A stretch of 64,000 nt of DNA from Microglena sp. YARC (lineage: Eukaryota > Chlorophyta > Chlorophyceae > Chlamydomonadales > Chlamydomonadaceae): assembly GCA_022414725.1 (NCBI GenBank), contig CM039464.1, forward strand, positions 28,554,917 through 28,618,916, in the 5' to 3' direction. The position numbers and the translations under genes were made by a program. Positions 9,064 through 18,958 of this stretch are shown piece by piece. The stretch's first letter is position 1. Every line of letters starts with the position of its first letter. The notes beneath the pieces were generated by a model. The model was not told where the DNA came from. It did not search any database and saw only the letters and a program-made list of their open reading frames with translations.

Positions 9064-9584
9064 TACATGTTCTACACCATGAACAACCCGGCCATGTGGG
9101 GCACTCTCTACAATGTGCTTAACACAGGCTGTGGCCCGACAGGCATCTACTTCGACACCCTGAGTACCACCAACTACATCCGTGCATGCACTGACTTCGT
9201 TGGAGTGTGTAACTTTGTCATTGGAGGATACTTGTGTGCCCCTCCTCCGCCTGCACCCCCATCTCCGCCTTCTCCTCCACCACCACCGCGGCCTCCTTTG
9301 CCACCCGGCCCAACCACTCCTCCACTACCTCCTACCCCGCCGCCCTCTCCTTCACCACCACCACTCCCTCCAGCACCCTCCCCCCCATCCCCTCCTGCAT
9401 GTGCGATGGTGATCAACTTCCAAGGACCCCAATTGTATCAATTCTCGACAAGAGAGTGTGAGAGCCTGGCAAGCCAAGCCACTCTGGCGTACATCCAAGG
9501 CATAGTTTGGTACTGCCAATACCAGACCTTATCTTCAATGTCAATGTCTGTGTTCGCATTCCTTACAGGCGCACAACCTCAAGC
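9064..9584 (+). CDS. Pherophorin-like gene, exon 5
   Basis: Acceptor CACCTGTGCAG, donor AAGC|GTGAGT; phase 0 in, phase 2 out, 173 codons and two bases. It begins YMFYTMNNPAMWGTLYNVLN, contains the TGCGPTGIYFDTLSTTNYI and VIGGYLCAP segments shared with exon 4, then a long PPSPP/PPLPP linker (about residues 60-115), then a new module start ACAMVINFQGPQLYQF with REC..LASQATLAYIQG. The Cys pattern and linker are of the pherophorin-like type. Many decoy copies of its start lie upstream, and copies of its end (CACAACCTCAAGCGTGAGT) lie in the next intron. Phase 2 fits the one-base start of exon 6. Confidence 0.75.
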
Positions 9585-9599
9585 GTGAGTACAAGGGTT

Positions 9600-9640
9600 T
9601 AGGGTTTAGAAAAACTAAAACTTTAAACCCTAAACCCATT
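9600..9640. repeat. Telomere-like inverted pair
   Basis: GGGTTTAGGGTTTAG faces TTAAACCCTAAACCC across about 13 bases. These are two TTTAGGG units in each orientation, the plant/Chlorophyta-type telomere motif, forming a short hairpin just inside the intron. Confidence 0.6.
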
Positions 9641-10322
9641 CCTTACTGTCACACAACCTCAAGCGTGAGTAAAAGCATGTATTCAGAAGGTGCATGTGAT
9701 CGTAATCAGATGTTCAACCAAGGCGTAGTGTATATCCAATATCAACCCAATAACGGATACCGATAAATGCATAGTGTGTGTAACCAATAATGACCCAATA
9801 ACAAATAATGATCAGTACATAGTGCGTATAACCAATACCAAACCAATAACGAATAATGATAAAGGCATAGTGCATATAACCAATATCAAACCAATAAAAA
9901 TAATGTTCAAGGCACAGCGTACACTGTACAACATACAATATTGACCCGATAACGAAAACCAATACATGCACACCATACTGACAGGAAAATTTGACGTTTC
10001 TAAAATTTGACGGTCGTTTTGAGGGGTTTTATTGTAATTTGAAGTTTTAAATTTGACGTTTAATTCCAGAGGAATATGGTTTGACGTTATACATTTGACA
10101 GATTTTATTTTAATGAATATGGATCCATAGTGTGTGTAACCAATATTGAACCAATAATGACTAATGACCAAGGCATAGTGTGTACAACCAAAATCAAACA
10201 TTGTCTACCATGTAAATGTCTGTGCTCACACTCCTTACTGCCACACAACCTCAAGCGTGAGTAAAAGCATGTATTCAGAAGGGTGCATGTGATTGTGATC
10301 AGATGTAAAACCAAGGGTTAGG
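9641..10322 (+). repeat. Two exon-5-end copies and a CCAATA-type degenerate tandem
   Basis: Copies of the exon-5 end with donor (CACAACCTCAAGCGTGAGTA) sit at 9652-9671 and 10244-10263, each followed by AAAGCATGTATTCAGAAG. Between them are units of about 60 bases with AACCAATA, CATAGTG and AATAATGA motifs. No other feature is seen. Confidence 0.75.
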
Positions 10323-10392
10323 GTGGGGCGTTTCTGACTAGTTCAGCCGGACCCATGCATCGCCATGCAGCGACGGAATGGCGACGCGTCGC
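10323..10392 (-). mobile_element. Dispersed element C, partial copy
   Basis: Starts GGGGCGTTTCTGAC and ends GCAGCGACGGAATGGCGACG, matching one end of the full copy at 21,292-21,470. The middle part is missing. Confidence 0.55.
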
Positions 10393-10439
10393 ACAAAAAA
10401 AAGTACCAATCATACCACACTACAACTACTGAATTACCA

Positions 10440-10813
10440 CCTTCTTCTGTCATCCAGTTTCCTGTCTTCCTTTGCGGCGGAGATGGCGTTTGCCGAGGTT
10501 ATCACCTCCTCCTACCTGGATACTAAGTTCGAGGGTTGCGGCATGGCTTACACAATTTCGCATATCCATCGCTTAGGTCTTAGCCCCCCTAGGGGCCGAC
10601 CAACTACTGAATCACCACCTTCTTCTGCCATCCAGTTTTCTGTCTTCCTTTGCGGCGGAGATGGCGTTTGCCGAGGTTATCACCTCCTCCTACCTGGATA
10701 CTAAGTTCGAGGGTTGCGGCATGGCTTACACAATTTCGCATATCCATCGCATAGGTCTTAGCCCCCCTAGGGGCCGACCAACTACTGAATCACCACCTTC
10801 TTCTGCCATCCAG
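10440..10813 (+). repeat. 178-bp tandem repeat of the exon-6 acceptor and start
   Basis: Two copies upstream of the real exon contain TCTGCCATCCAG, the first about 100 bases of exon 6 (from TTTCTGTCTTCCTTTGCGGC to GGCATGGCTTA) and then a different tail CACAATTTCGCATATCC. They are nearly identical to one another. If spliced in, each would add part of the domain and then run into the tail. Confidence 0.88.
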
Positions 10814-11108
10814 TTTTCTGTCTTCCTTTGCGGCGGAGATGGCGTTTGCCGAGGTTATCACCTCATCCTACCTGGATACTAAGTTTGAGGGTTGTGGCAT
10901 GGCTTATCAAGCCATATCTGGTTGTGGGCTCCCTACAGTCGCATGGACATCTGCCAACCTGACAAGCCTAGCCTGCCCACCATCCCCCCCTAGGCCCCCA
11001 GTGCCCCCACCTCCACCACCTGCCCCTCCACCAGGACAAGGCCACTCTAGACCTCCACCTAGTCCTCCCCCCCCTGGTACAACCGAGGGATGGACCTTCA
11101 CAGCACAG
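10814..11108 (+). CDS. Pherophorin-like gene, exon 6
   Basis: Acceptor GCCATCCAG and donor CAG|GTGAAC; phase 2 in, phase 0 out. It completes the Ala codon from exon 5 and continues FLSSFAAEMAFAEVITSSYL, FEGCGMAYQAISGCGLP and TSLACPPSPP, i.e. the second half of the module started in exon 5. A PPVPPPPPPAPPPG linker and the tail EGWTFTAQ follow. The phase match and identity of the module order with the exon 3/4 and 4/5 pairs make this exon well supported. Both of its borders are heavily duplicated in the flanking introns. Confidence 0.72.
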
Positions 11109-12815
11109 GTGAACGAAGAGAGAATGATGGGGATTTAAACTTTACCCAAGGGTCTTTTACCCGGCTTTTACCTACAATTATTTTTACCCAAAGGTATTGT
11201 TTATCACGGTCTTATACTCATGGTTATTTTATCGTGGGCGCAGGTGAACAAAGAGAGAATGATGGGGATTCAAATTGTACCTATGGGGATTTTACCTAAT
11301 AGTATTGTCACCCAAGGGTATTTTATTAATGGTATGTACCAAGGGTATTTTTACCCAAGGATATTTTACGGCACCTGCCCCCCCGCCAGGACAAGGCCAC
11401 TCTAGTCCTTAACCTAGTCCTCCCCCCCCCCCCCCCCCCCCCCCCCCCCCTGGGAGTACTGAAGGATGGAACTTCACAGCAGAGGTGACGAGGGTTTAGG
11501 GAGTACCCGGGGATAGACCTTCACAGCAGAGGTGAAGAGGGTTAAGGGTTTTAGGGAGTACTGGGGTATGGACCTTCACAGCAGAGGTGAAGAGGGTTTA
11601 GGGTTTTAGGGAGTACCTGGGGATGGACCTTCAAGGAACAGGTGAAGAGGGTTTAGGATTTTAGGGAGTAGCGGGGGATGGACCTACACAGCACAGGTGA
11701 ACGAAGAGAGAATGACGGGGATCTAAATTGTACCTACAGGTATTTTGCCTTTACCTAGTATTTTCACCCAAGGGTATTTTATTTTGGGTATTTACCAAGG
11801 GTATTTTTACCCAAGGATATTGTATGACACCTGCCCTTCCTCTTGTGGAGGACAAGGCCACTCTAGTCCTCCACCCAGTCCTCCCCCCCCTGGGAGTACT
11901 GAGAGATGGACCTTCACAGCAGAGGTGAAGAGGGTTTATGATTTTAGGGAGTGCCAGGGGATGACCGTATACAGCAGAGGTGAAGAGGGTTTATGGTTTT
12001 AGGGAGTACCAGGGGATGACCGTATACAGCAGAGGTGAAGAGGGTTTATGGTTTTAGGGAGTACCAGGGGATGACCGTATACAGCAGAGGTGAAGAGGGT
12101 TTATGGTTTTAGGGAGTACCAGGGGATGACCGTATACAGCAGAGGTGAAGAGGGTTTATGGTTTTAGGGAGTACCAGGGGATGACCGTATACAGCAGAGG
12201 TGAAGAGGGTTTATGGTTTTAGGGAGTACCAGGGGATGACCGTATACAGCAGAGGTGAAGAGGGTTTATGGTTTAGGGAGTACCAGGGGATGACCCTATA
12301 CAGCAGAGGTGAAGAGGGTTTATGGTTTTAGGGAGTACCAGGGGATGACCGTATACAGCAGAGGTGAAGAGGGTTAATGGTTTTAGGGAGTACCAGGGGA
12401 TGCCCCTATACAGCAGAGGTGAAGAGGGTTTATGGTTTTAGGGAGTACCAGGGGATGACCGTATACAGCAGAGGTGAAGAGGGTTTATGGTTTTAGGGAG
12501 TACCAGGGGATGACCCTATACAGCAGAGGTGAAGAGGGTTTATGGTTTTAGGGAGTACCAGGGGATGCCCCTATACAGCAGAGGTGAAGAGGGTTTATGG
12601 TTTTAGGGAGTACCAGGGGATGACCCTATACAGCAGAGGTGAAGAGGGTTTATGGTTTTAGGGAGTACCAGGGGATGACCGTATACAGCAGAGGTGAAGA
12701 GGGTTTATGGTTTTAGGGAGTACCAGGGGATGCCCCTATACAGCAGAGGTGAAGAGGGTTTATGGTTTTAGGGATTACCAGGGGATGACCCTTTGCAGCA
12801 GAGGTGAAGAGAGAA
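11109..12815 (+). repeat. About 20 copies of the exon-6 end and donor, mostly a 58-bp tandem
   Basis: Early units (11,230-11,700) keep GGATGGACCTTCACAGCAGA followed by GGTGAAGAGG. From 11,905 to 12,800 there is a very regular 58-60-bp array (CAGCAGAGGTGAAGAGGGTT, TATGGTTTTAGGGAGTACC). Every unit retains an AG|GTGAAG donor-like site. Larger copies that also include the Pro-linker end (CAAGGCCACTCTAG, CCTCCCCCCCCTGG) lie at 11,390-11,480 and 11,850-11,930. The first includes a 29-C run (11,422-11,450). Confidence 0.9.
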
Positions 12816-12841
12816 TGATGGGTATGTGTGTTTGTATTTTT

Positions 12842-12905
12842 ACAGTCCAGGGTAGCCAAATAGGCTAAATGGACTTGCCCAACCTCACTAAACAAGAAAG
12901 GCAGT
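12842..12905 (+). repeat. Dispersed repeat D, decayed copy
   Basis: TACAGTCCAGGGTAGCCAAA then TAGGCTAAATGGACTTGCCC and an A-rich tail. Confidence 0.6.
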
Positions 12906-12972
12906 TAGAAAAAAACTGGCGAACTGAACCCTGAACTGAATCCCAAGAAATTGTGAACGATGGGGATATCGA

Positions 12973-13135
12973 TTGTGTGTGCGGGGTGTGTGTGTGTGTG
13001 TGTGTGGGGGGGGGGGGGTCTGGAAGAGGGATCTGCCATGAGGATCAGTTTTCACATCCACCTTCCCCCCACCTTCCTCCACCTGCCCCCCACCCCCACA
13101 CACTCCACACACATACACACACACACACACGTGAG
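12973..13135. repeat. GT-rich and CA-rich simple repeats with C-rich middle
   Basis: GTGTGTG and a G run at 12,980-13,018, a C-rich stretch CCACCTTCCTCCACCTGCCC, then a CA repeat ending near 13,130. Non-coding. Confidence 0.75.
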
Positions 13136-13137
13136 AT

Positions 13138-13235
13138 GGTGATTCGGCGCGACTCGCTGCAACTCGGTGCGACCCCAGTGTGACGTGCTGCTCCTCAGAT
13201 GCCCCCCGGGCCTCTGCACTTTGCACTCTGCCCTA
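13138..13235 (-). mobile_element. Dispersed element C, partial copy
   Basis: GGCGCGACTCGCTGCAACTC, CAGTGTGACGTGCTGC and CCCCCGGGCCTCTGC match the left part of the copy at 21,292. This accounts for the open frame starting at 13,199, which is not an exon. Confidence 0.55.
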
Positions 13236-13620
13236 TATCATGCAACAGCACAATCCTCAAATCAGGCTTGCATTGCAAATTATGCTACACAACTGGAAAT
13301 GCAGAAAGCTGTACAAATCCCAGTGATTTGTACCATGTTGCATTGAGATGGGCGAAAAGTTTCTTCACCTCTTCCCTGTCTTCCTTGTATTCTGTAGCAC
13401 TTTACATGTGGATAAGTAATGTCCTAAAGTAGTGCACCAATAATGTGTGCTAAAGCTAGATTAAGAGTCTCACTGCCAGATTTAGTGCAATATGTGCGGA
13501 AAAGCTTGATTAAGACTGATATTTCAGATAGATTCCAGGAGAGGGTTTTATTCACTTTGCGTGACATGAGTCATCAAACTGTTATGCCATGTACTGACAC
13601 TATCATGTCTTTTTGTTTTA
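13236..13620. other. Intron, no gene seen
   Basis: Single-copy intron sequence between element C and the microsatellite block. The Cys-containing frame continuing to 13,432 has no donor or homologue that I can see. Confidence 0.4.
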
Positions 13621-14150
13621 TGTCATGTGTCGTGTCGTGTCGTGTCGTGTCGTGTCGTGTCGTGTCGTGTCGTGTCGTGTCGTGTCGTGTCGTGTCGTGT
13701 CGTGTCGTGTCGTGTCGTGTCGTGTCGTGTCGTGTCGTGTCGTGTCGTGTCGTGTCGTGTCGTGTCGTGTCGTGTCGTGTCGTGTCGTGTCGTGTCGTGT
13801 CGTGTCGTGTCGTGTCGTGTCGTGTGTCGTGTCGTGTCGTGTCGTGTCGTGTCGTGTCGTGTCGTGTCGTGTCGTGTCGTGTCGTGTCGTGTCGTGTCGT
13901 GTCGTGTCGTGTCGTGTCGTGTCGTGTCGTGTCGTGTCGTGTCGTGTCGTGTCGTGTCGTGTCGTGTCGTGTCGTGTCGTGTCGTGTCGTGTCGTGTCGT
14001 GTCGTGTCGTGTCGTGTCGTGTCGTGTCGTGTCGTGTCGTGTCGTGTCGTGTCGTGTCGTGTCGTGTCGTGTCGTGTCGTGTCGTGTCGTGTCGTGTCGT
14101 GTCGTGTCGTGTCGTGTCGTGTCGTGTCGTGTCGTGTCGTGTCGTGTCGT
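13621..14150. repeat. (TGTCG)n microsatellite, about 105 units
   Basis: Almost perfect 5-bp repeat, with one extra TG at about 13,825 that shifts the phase. Open in all frames only because the unit lacks stops. Confidence 0.98.
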
Positions 14151-14740
14151 GTGGAGTGGAGTGGAGTGGAGTGGAGTGGAGTGGAGTGGAGTGGAGTGAG
14201 TGGAGTGGAGTGGAGTGGAGTGGAGTGGAGTGGAGTGGAGTGGAGTGGAGTGGAGTGGAGTGGAGTGGAGTGGAGTGGAGTGGAGTGGAGTGGAGTGGAG
14301 TGGAGTGGAGTGGAGTGGAGTGGAGTGGAGTGGAGTGGAGTGGAGTGGAGTGGAGTGGAGTGGAGTGGAGTGGAGTGGAGTGGAGTGGAGTGGAGTGGAG
14401 TGGAGTGGAGTGGAGTGGAGTGGAGTGGAGTGGAGTGGAGTGGAGTGGAGTGGAGTGGAGTGGAGTGGAGTGGAGTGGAGTGGAGTGGAGTGGAGTGGAG
14501 TGGAGTGGAGTGGAGTGGAGTGGAGTGGAGTGGAGTGGAGTGGAGTGGAGTGGAGTGGAGTGGAGTGGAGTGGAGTGGAGTGGAGTGGAGTGGAGTGGTG
14601 TGGAGTGGTGTGGAGTGGTGTGGAGTGGTGTGGAGTGGAGTGGAGTGGTGTGGAGTGGTGTGGAGTGGTGTGGTGTGGAGTGGTGTGGAGTGGAGTGGAG
14701 TGGAGTGGAGTGGAGTGGAGTGGTGTGGTGTGGTGTGGAG
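14151..14740. repeat. (TGGAG)n microsatellite, about 118 units
   Basis: Starts directly where the TGTCG array stops. One base is missing at about 14,198. The last 150 bases alternate with TGGTG variants. Confidence 0.98.
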
Positions 14741-14858
14741 TACATACATACATACATACATACATACATACATACATACATACATACATACATACATACA
14801 TACATACATACATACATACATACATACATACATACATACATACATACATACATACATA
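14741..14858. repeat. (CATA)n microsatellite, about 29 units
   Basis: Third block of the compound microsatellite, perfect to its end, 80 bases upstream of exon 7. Confidence 0.98.
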
Positions 14859-14938
14859 CTTGAATCTTGAATCTTTAGGTTCGAATCTTTCGAATCGTTC
14901 AAGCTGGAATTGTGAATTGTGATCTTCTTATGGTGCAG

Positions 14939-15031
14939 GTTTTCTCTATAGGTGGCTCAGGCGATCTGAATTGTGATGTCATGCTTATCAGCCTCCGTTC
15001 TCTCATAAATCTACTTGGCGTGCAAACTCAG
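14939..15031 (+). CDS. Pherophorin-like gene, exon 7
   Basis: A 31-codon phase 0-0 exon between TATGGTGCAG and the donor CAG|GTGAGA. It encodes VFSIGGSGDLNCDVMLISL followed by RSLINLLGVQTQ. It joins in frame to exon 6 (…FTAQ) and exon 8 (GAPTCYLAG…). Independent support is that eight degenerate copies of its end and donor follow it in the intron, the same pattern as at the other real exons. The short length makes the call less certain than for exons 3-6. Confidence 0.6.
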
Positions 15032-15905
15032 GTGAGACTTTAATACAATAAAATATATGAATACATAATATGAATTGTGATGGAATGCTTATCAGCCTCC
15101 ATCCCCTCATAAATCTAGTTGGTGTTCCAACCAGGTGAGACGTGAATACAATAAAATAAAATATATGAATACATAATCTGAATTGTAAAGCCATGCTTAT
15201 CAGTCTCCATTCCCCCAGAAATCTAGTTGGCATGCAAACCCAGGTGAGACTTGACTACAATGAAATAAAACATATCAATGCATAATCTGAATTGTGTTGC
15301 CATGCTTATCAGCCTCCATTCCCCCAGAAATCTAGTTGGCATGCAAACCCAGGTGATACGTTAATACAATAAGATATATAAATAAATAATACGAATTGTG
15401 ATGCCATGCTTATCAGCCTCCATTCCCCCAGAAATCTAGTTGGCATGAAAACCCAGGTGATACGTTAATACAATAATATATATAAATAAATAATACGAAT
15501 TGTGATGCCATGCTTATCAGCCTCCATTCTCTCATAATCTACTTGACATGCATAACCAGGTGAGGCTTGAATACAATAAAATACGGCAAAATATATAATA
15601 CATAATATTAATTATTGTGCCATGCCAGCCTCCATTCCCTCATAAATCTCAATGACATGCTAACCCAGGTGTGACTCAAATACAACAAAATATATGAATA
15701 TATAATATGAATTGTGATGTAATGCTTATCAGTTTCCACTCCCTCATAAATCTAGGTGGCATGCAAAACCAGGTGAGACTTGAATACAATCAAATTCCAT
15801 AAAAATATAAATAAATATTTTGAATTGTTATGCCATGCTTAGCAGCCTACTTTCTCTCAGAAATCTACTTGGCATGCAAACCCAGGTGAGACTTGAATAC
15901 AATTA
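15032..15905 (+). repeat. Eight copies of the exon-7 end and donor, period about 105 bp
   Basis: Units contain TGCTTATCAGCCTCCATTCC, AGAAATCTAGTTGGCATGC, AAACCCAG|GTGAGA and an AT-rich spacer with AATACAATAAAATATATGAA. Donor-like sites are intact in about half of the copies (near 15,132, 15,240, 15,558, 15,769 and 15,884). Confidence 0.88.
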
Positions 15906-16549
15906 GGGTTGAGCCAACTTATGAACGTATATTCATACGTTTATAAGCTCGAACGTATATATACGCTGTATATTTTTTCTCGGAACGTATGAGTATAAGT
16001 CGTATATAAACTCACGATTAATACTTCGAAAAGTACAGCACACATACCGGGACTTCACTTTCTTGGTTTTCATTACATTAACTTCAATTTGATTAATTTA
16101 AAGTGTTAGATTCATTTAGTTAGCTCATCGGAAAGCTATTGACTTCATCTTTCAAAATGTGCAATCAAGTTAACCTTGCACTTGCACCATTTTGTTTAAA
16201 TGTGGCCTAAAGTTTGATTTAGATAGCCAGGATGGCACACATTTCAGAGCGCCACCTAGTCTTCCATTCCACAAGCTGTGCTACTACATGGGCTTGAGGG
16301 ATTAATGGTGAAAGCCTAGTGCAATGTGAACATGGACAATAGTTCAATATTCTTATATACTTACATGTGTATGTTATAATATTATTGGAATTGAATGGCT
16401 CCCTTAGATTGGCACAGCGCTTCTAGGTCGACGCGCTTTCTGGTCTTGATTTCTTTTTCTGAGAGTTGGACAGCCTTACCTTGCCAGATTTTTTTCTGAG
16501 AGTTGATATGTGCAAGGCGGTGTATTTTATTTTATCGTCTATTGTATAT
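15906..16549. other. Intron, AT palindromes, no gene seen
   Basis: At 15,918-16,010 there are palindromic ACGTATAT motifs (ATGAACGTATATTCATACG). The rest is unique AT-rich intron. Confidence 0.45.
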
Positions 16550-16625
16550 TGTATTGTATTGTATTGTATTGTATTGTATTGTATTGTATTGTATTGTATT
16601 GTATTGTATTGTATTGTATTGTATG
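16550..16625. repeat. (GTATT)n microsatellite
   Basis: About 15 units of a 5-bp repeat. Confidence 0.95.
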
Positions 16626-16929
16626 TATTTGTTCATTTTATTGTGTTTATTTTACACAGTATGAGATACAATGTGTTTGTATTATTGTACAGTATCTTGG
16701 TGGCTGGCCCCCTCAACCTCATGCCTCATTAGTCATAATAAGGTGTACTATTTATATATTGTACAGTATGTGCTGTTGCACATGTTTGTATTGCAGTGTG
16801 CGTTTTGCTAGATCTGTAGATCCTTTAGCCTATTTGGACTACCCCTGGACTGTAACTTACGTACAGATATGTACTAATGCTATATTTTGTGTTGCCAGAC
16901 ATTGTGCATATTATGTAGCTTGCATATGT

Positions 16930-17880
16930 TGTTGTTACAGTCTACAGGTGAAAGAATCAAATAGGCTATAGGGAACACTAATAGAGCCAAATAGGCTAAA
17001 GGGAACACTAAAAGACTAAAACAATAGGTCAGGTTACACTAACAGGGTCAAATAGGCTAAAGGGAACACTAACAGAATAAAACAATAGGTCGGGGAACAC
17101 TATCAGGGTCACAAAGGCTAAAATGAAACATTAAAAGACTAAAAAACTAGGTCAGGGAGCACTAACAGGGTGAGATAGGCTAAAGGAAACACTAAAAGGC
17201 TTAAAAACTAGGTCAGGGAACACTAATATGGCCAAATAGGCTAAAATGAAACACTACAAGACTAAAATAATAGGTCAGGGAACACTGATAGGGTCAAATA
17301 GGCTAAAATGAAACACTAAAAGACTAAAACAATAGGTCAGGTTACACTAACAGGGTCAAATAGGCTAAAGGGAACACTAAAAGGCTTACAAACTAGGCCA
17401 GGGCACACTAACAGGGTCAACTAGGCTCAAGGGAACACTAACAGAATAAAATAATAGGTTGGGGAACACTATCAGGGTCAAAGAGGCCAGAGGGAACATT
17501 AACAGACTAAAAAACTAGGTCTGGGAACACTGATAGGGTCAAATAGCCTAAAATGAAACACTAAAAGACTACAATACTAGGTCAGGGAACACTATCAGGG
17601 TCAAATATGCTAAATGGGACACTAGAAGGATTCAAATAAGCTTATAGCAATTCAGGGGATGAACTGGACAAAATGTTTCCGCGAGAACTCGTACTTTGTA
17701 CTTAGTCGAGAGTTTTGGCCTGGAAATCCGAGAATTCTCGACAATTTGGCCTGTAATTCTCGACAATTCTCGACGAAGTACGAAATGTTTGTCCAGTTCA
17801 TCCCCTGAGTTGCTATAAGGGAACACTAACAGGGCTAAATAGGCTGAAGGGAACTAAAAGGAAACAATGAAACAACTTAT
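16930..17880. repeat. Tandem repeat, period about 58 bp, derived from repeat D tail
   Basis: About a dozen units with AAATAGGCTAAAGGGAACAC, TAACAGGGTCAAATAGGC and AATAGGTCAGG. The first unit starts from a repeat-D-like CAGTCTACAGGTG, so the array probably grew from that element. It is interrupted by the fold-back element at 17,641-17,822. The end (17,881-17,930) carries a relic of the exon-8 start. Confidence 0.85.
17641..17822. mobile_element. Fold-back MITE family E
   Basis: Long inverted ends: CTTATAGCAATTCAGGGGAT, then GAACTGGACAAA, against TTTGTCCAGTTC and CCCCTGAGTTGCTATAAG. The inner arms CGAGAACTCGTACTT and GACGAAGTACG add further pairing. 182 bp, non-coding, inside the 58-bp array. 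Confidence 0.75.
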
Positions 17881-18096
17881 GATTTCTGCTCGGATCATTG
17901 GCAAGTCCTCTGGCAGTGATCCGAATAGAGCTAAAAAAAAACTCAAAACACTGGAAACCACTGAAAAGTCTGAAAACACTAAGTGATTATAAAATACATC
18001 TGTCTGCAGAACACTGAAAAACACTGATAACACTGGAAAACACTGAAAAACACTGATAACACTAAATGGCTAAAAAAACGAAACATCTGTCTGCAG
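17881..18096 (+). repeat. Exon-8 start relics and ACACTGAAAA repeats
   Basis: At 17,890-17,930 GGCAAGTCCTCTGGCAGTGA repeats exon-8 bases around 18,118. At 18,000-18,010 CTGTCTGCAGAACACTG is a decoy of the acceptor CTGTCTGCAG. The remainder is an ACACTGAAAA simple repeat. Confidence 0.65.
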
Positions 18097-18642
18097 GGTG
18101 CCCCTACCTGTTACTTGGCAGGTCCCCTGGCAGTGATCCGTGCGGAGATCACAAATCCTGCTGATGGCCTGCGCTTCACATCCTTCTTCACCACCAACCT
18201 CAACTACTTCGTCCAAGGTGGTGCCATTCCGTGTGGGAGCACTATCGTCCTCCACTCTGGATTCCTCCCGATTGCGATTGAAACATGCTCCCCTGAAGTT
18301 CCAGCTCTGTGCTGTGGGAACACTCCCACTCGTATCCCCTCTGCCCCGCCTCCACCATATTGGCATGAGTGGTTCTCACCTCCTCCACCTGTGCACGTCG
18401 CCTCTCCTCCCTCTCCTCCTCCCCATGGTGGCGTATTCCCCATCCCCCCACCACCTGTGCACGTCGCGTCTCCTCCCTCTCCTCCTCCCCCATGGTGGCG
18501 TATTCCCCCATCCCCCCCACCACCTGTGCACGTCGCCTCTCCTCCCTCTCCTCCCCCACCTACTCATGTCACCTTTCCCTCTCCCCCACCCCCCTGGTGG
18601 CATGTTCCCGCCATCCCCCCCACCGCCATATCATTACATCAG
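18097..18642 (+). CDS. Pherophorin-like gene, exon 8
   Basis: Acceptor CTGTCTGCAG. The donor is either CAG|GTCTCC at 18,642 (phase 0, chosen because exon 9 needs phase 0) or TTG|GTAAGA at 18,658 (better consensus, wrong phase). It encodes GAPTCYLAGPLAVIRAEITN, a Cys pair ALCCGN, then three near-identical linker units of PPPVHVASPPSPPP with WW/HGG breaks, ending AISLHQ. Early residues look like a secreted Cys domain; the linker is a Pro/His-rich variant of the PPSPP spacers in earlier exons. Copies of the linker end and of both donor candidates lie downstream at 18,959-19,255. Confidence 0.62.
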
Positions 18643-18735
18643 GTCTCCACCACCATTGGTAAGAATATAAATAAGCAGCTACCAAGCAGCTTCCCTTATA
18701 ATCATGCTTGAATATTAAAATCTCCTCTCTGTCTT

Positions 18736-18955
18736 CCCAGGGATTTTCCGCTATATATAGCGATTGCTAGTTTTGACCCCGTTTCAGCAAAATTATCGCT
18801 ATACAAAAGCAAAAAAAAGTTTTGTTGTGCGCCCTAAACGGCCCTAGAAAGGTACAAAAAGCTATAATTAGCCATAGAAAGCACTACTACGCTGTCCATG
18901 GAGGAGGTCTAGAACCATAAAGCTAGGGAAAATCCACTTTAAGATTTGAAAAGAA
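18736..18955 (+). mobile_element. Dispersed repeat F, copy 1
   Basis: About 215 bp from TTCCGCTATATATAGCGATT through GCTAGTTTTGACCCC and CACTACTACGCTGTCC to an A-rich end. A second copy is at 23,262-23,478. Non-coding; class unknown. Confidence 0.7.
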
Positions 18956-18958
18956 ATC

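Noticed and set aside
9174..9416. Gly-rich, collagen-like frames on the minus strand
   Set aside because: They are complements of the Pro-rich linkers (also at 5870-6131, 10,907-11,101 and 18,376-18,603).
11905..12800. CRISPR-like regular array (58-60 bp period)
   Set aside because: The whole unit repeats without variable spacers, there are no cas genes, and the genome is eukaryotic; it is an exon-derived minisatellite.
13199..13432. Cys-containing frame after CTCCTCAG as a possible exon
   Set aside because: The start belongs to dispersed element C, and it has no donor in the required phase; exon 6 joins exon 7 without it.
13443..14902. Long open frames of 400-475 codons on both strands
   Set aside because: They are translations of TGTCG, TGGAG and CATA microsatellites, which lack stops in all frames.
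17632..17826. Minus-strand 64-codon frame
   Set aside because: It lies wholly in the fold-back hairpin element.
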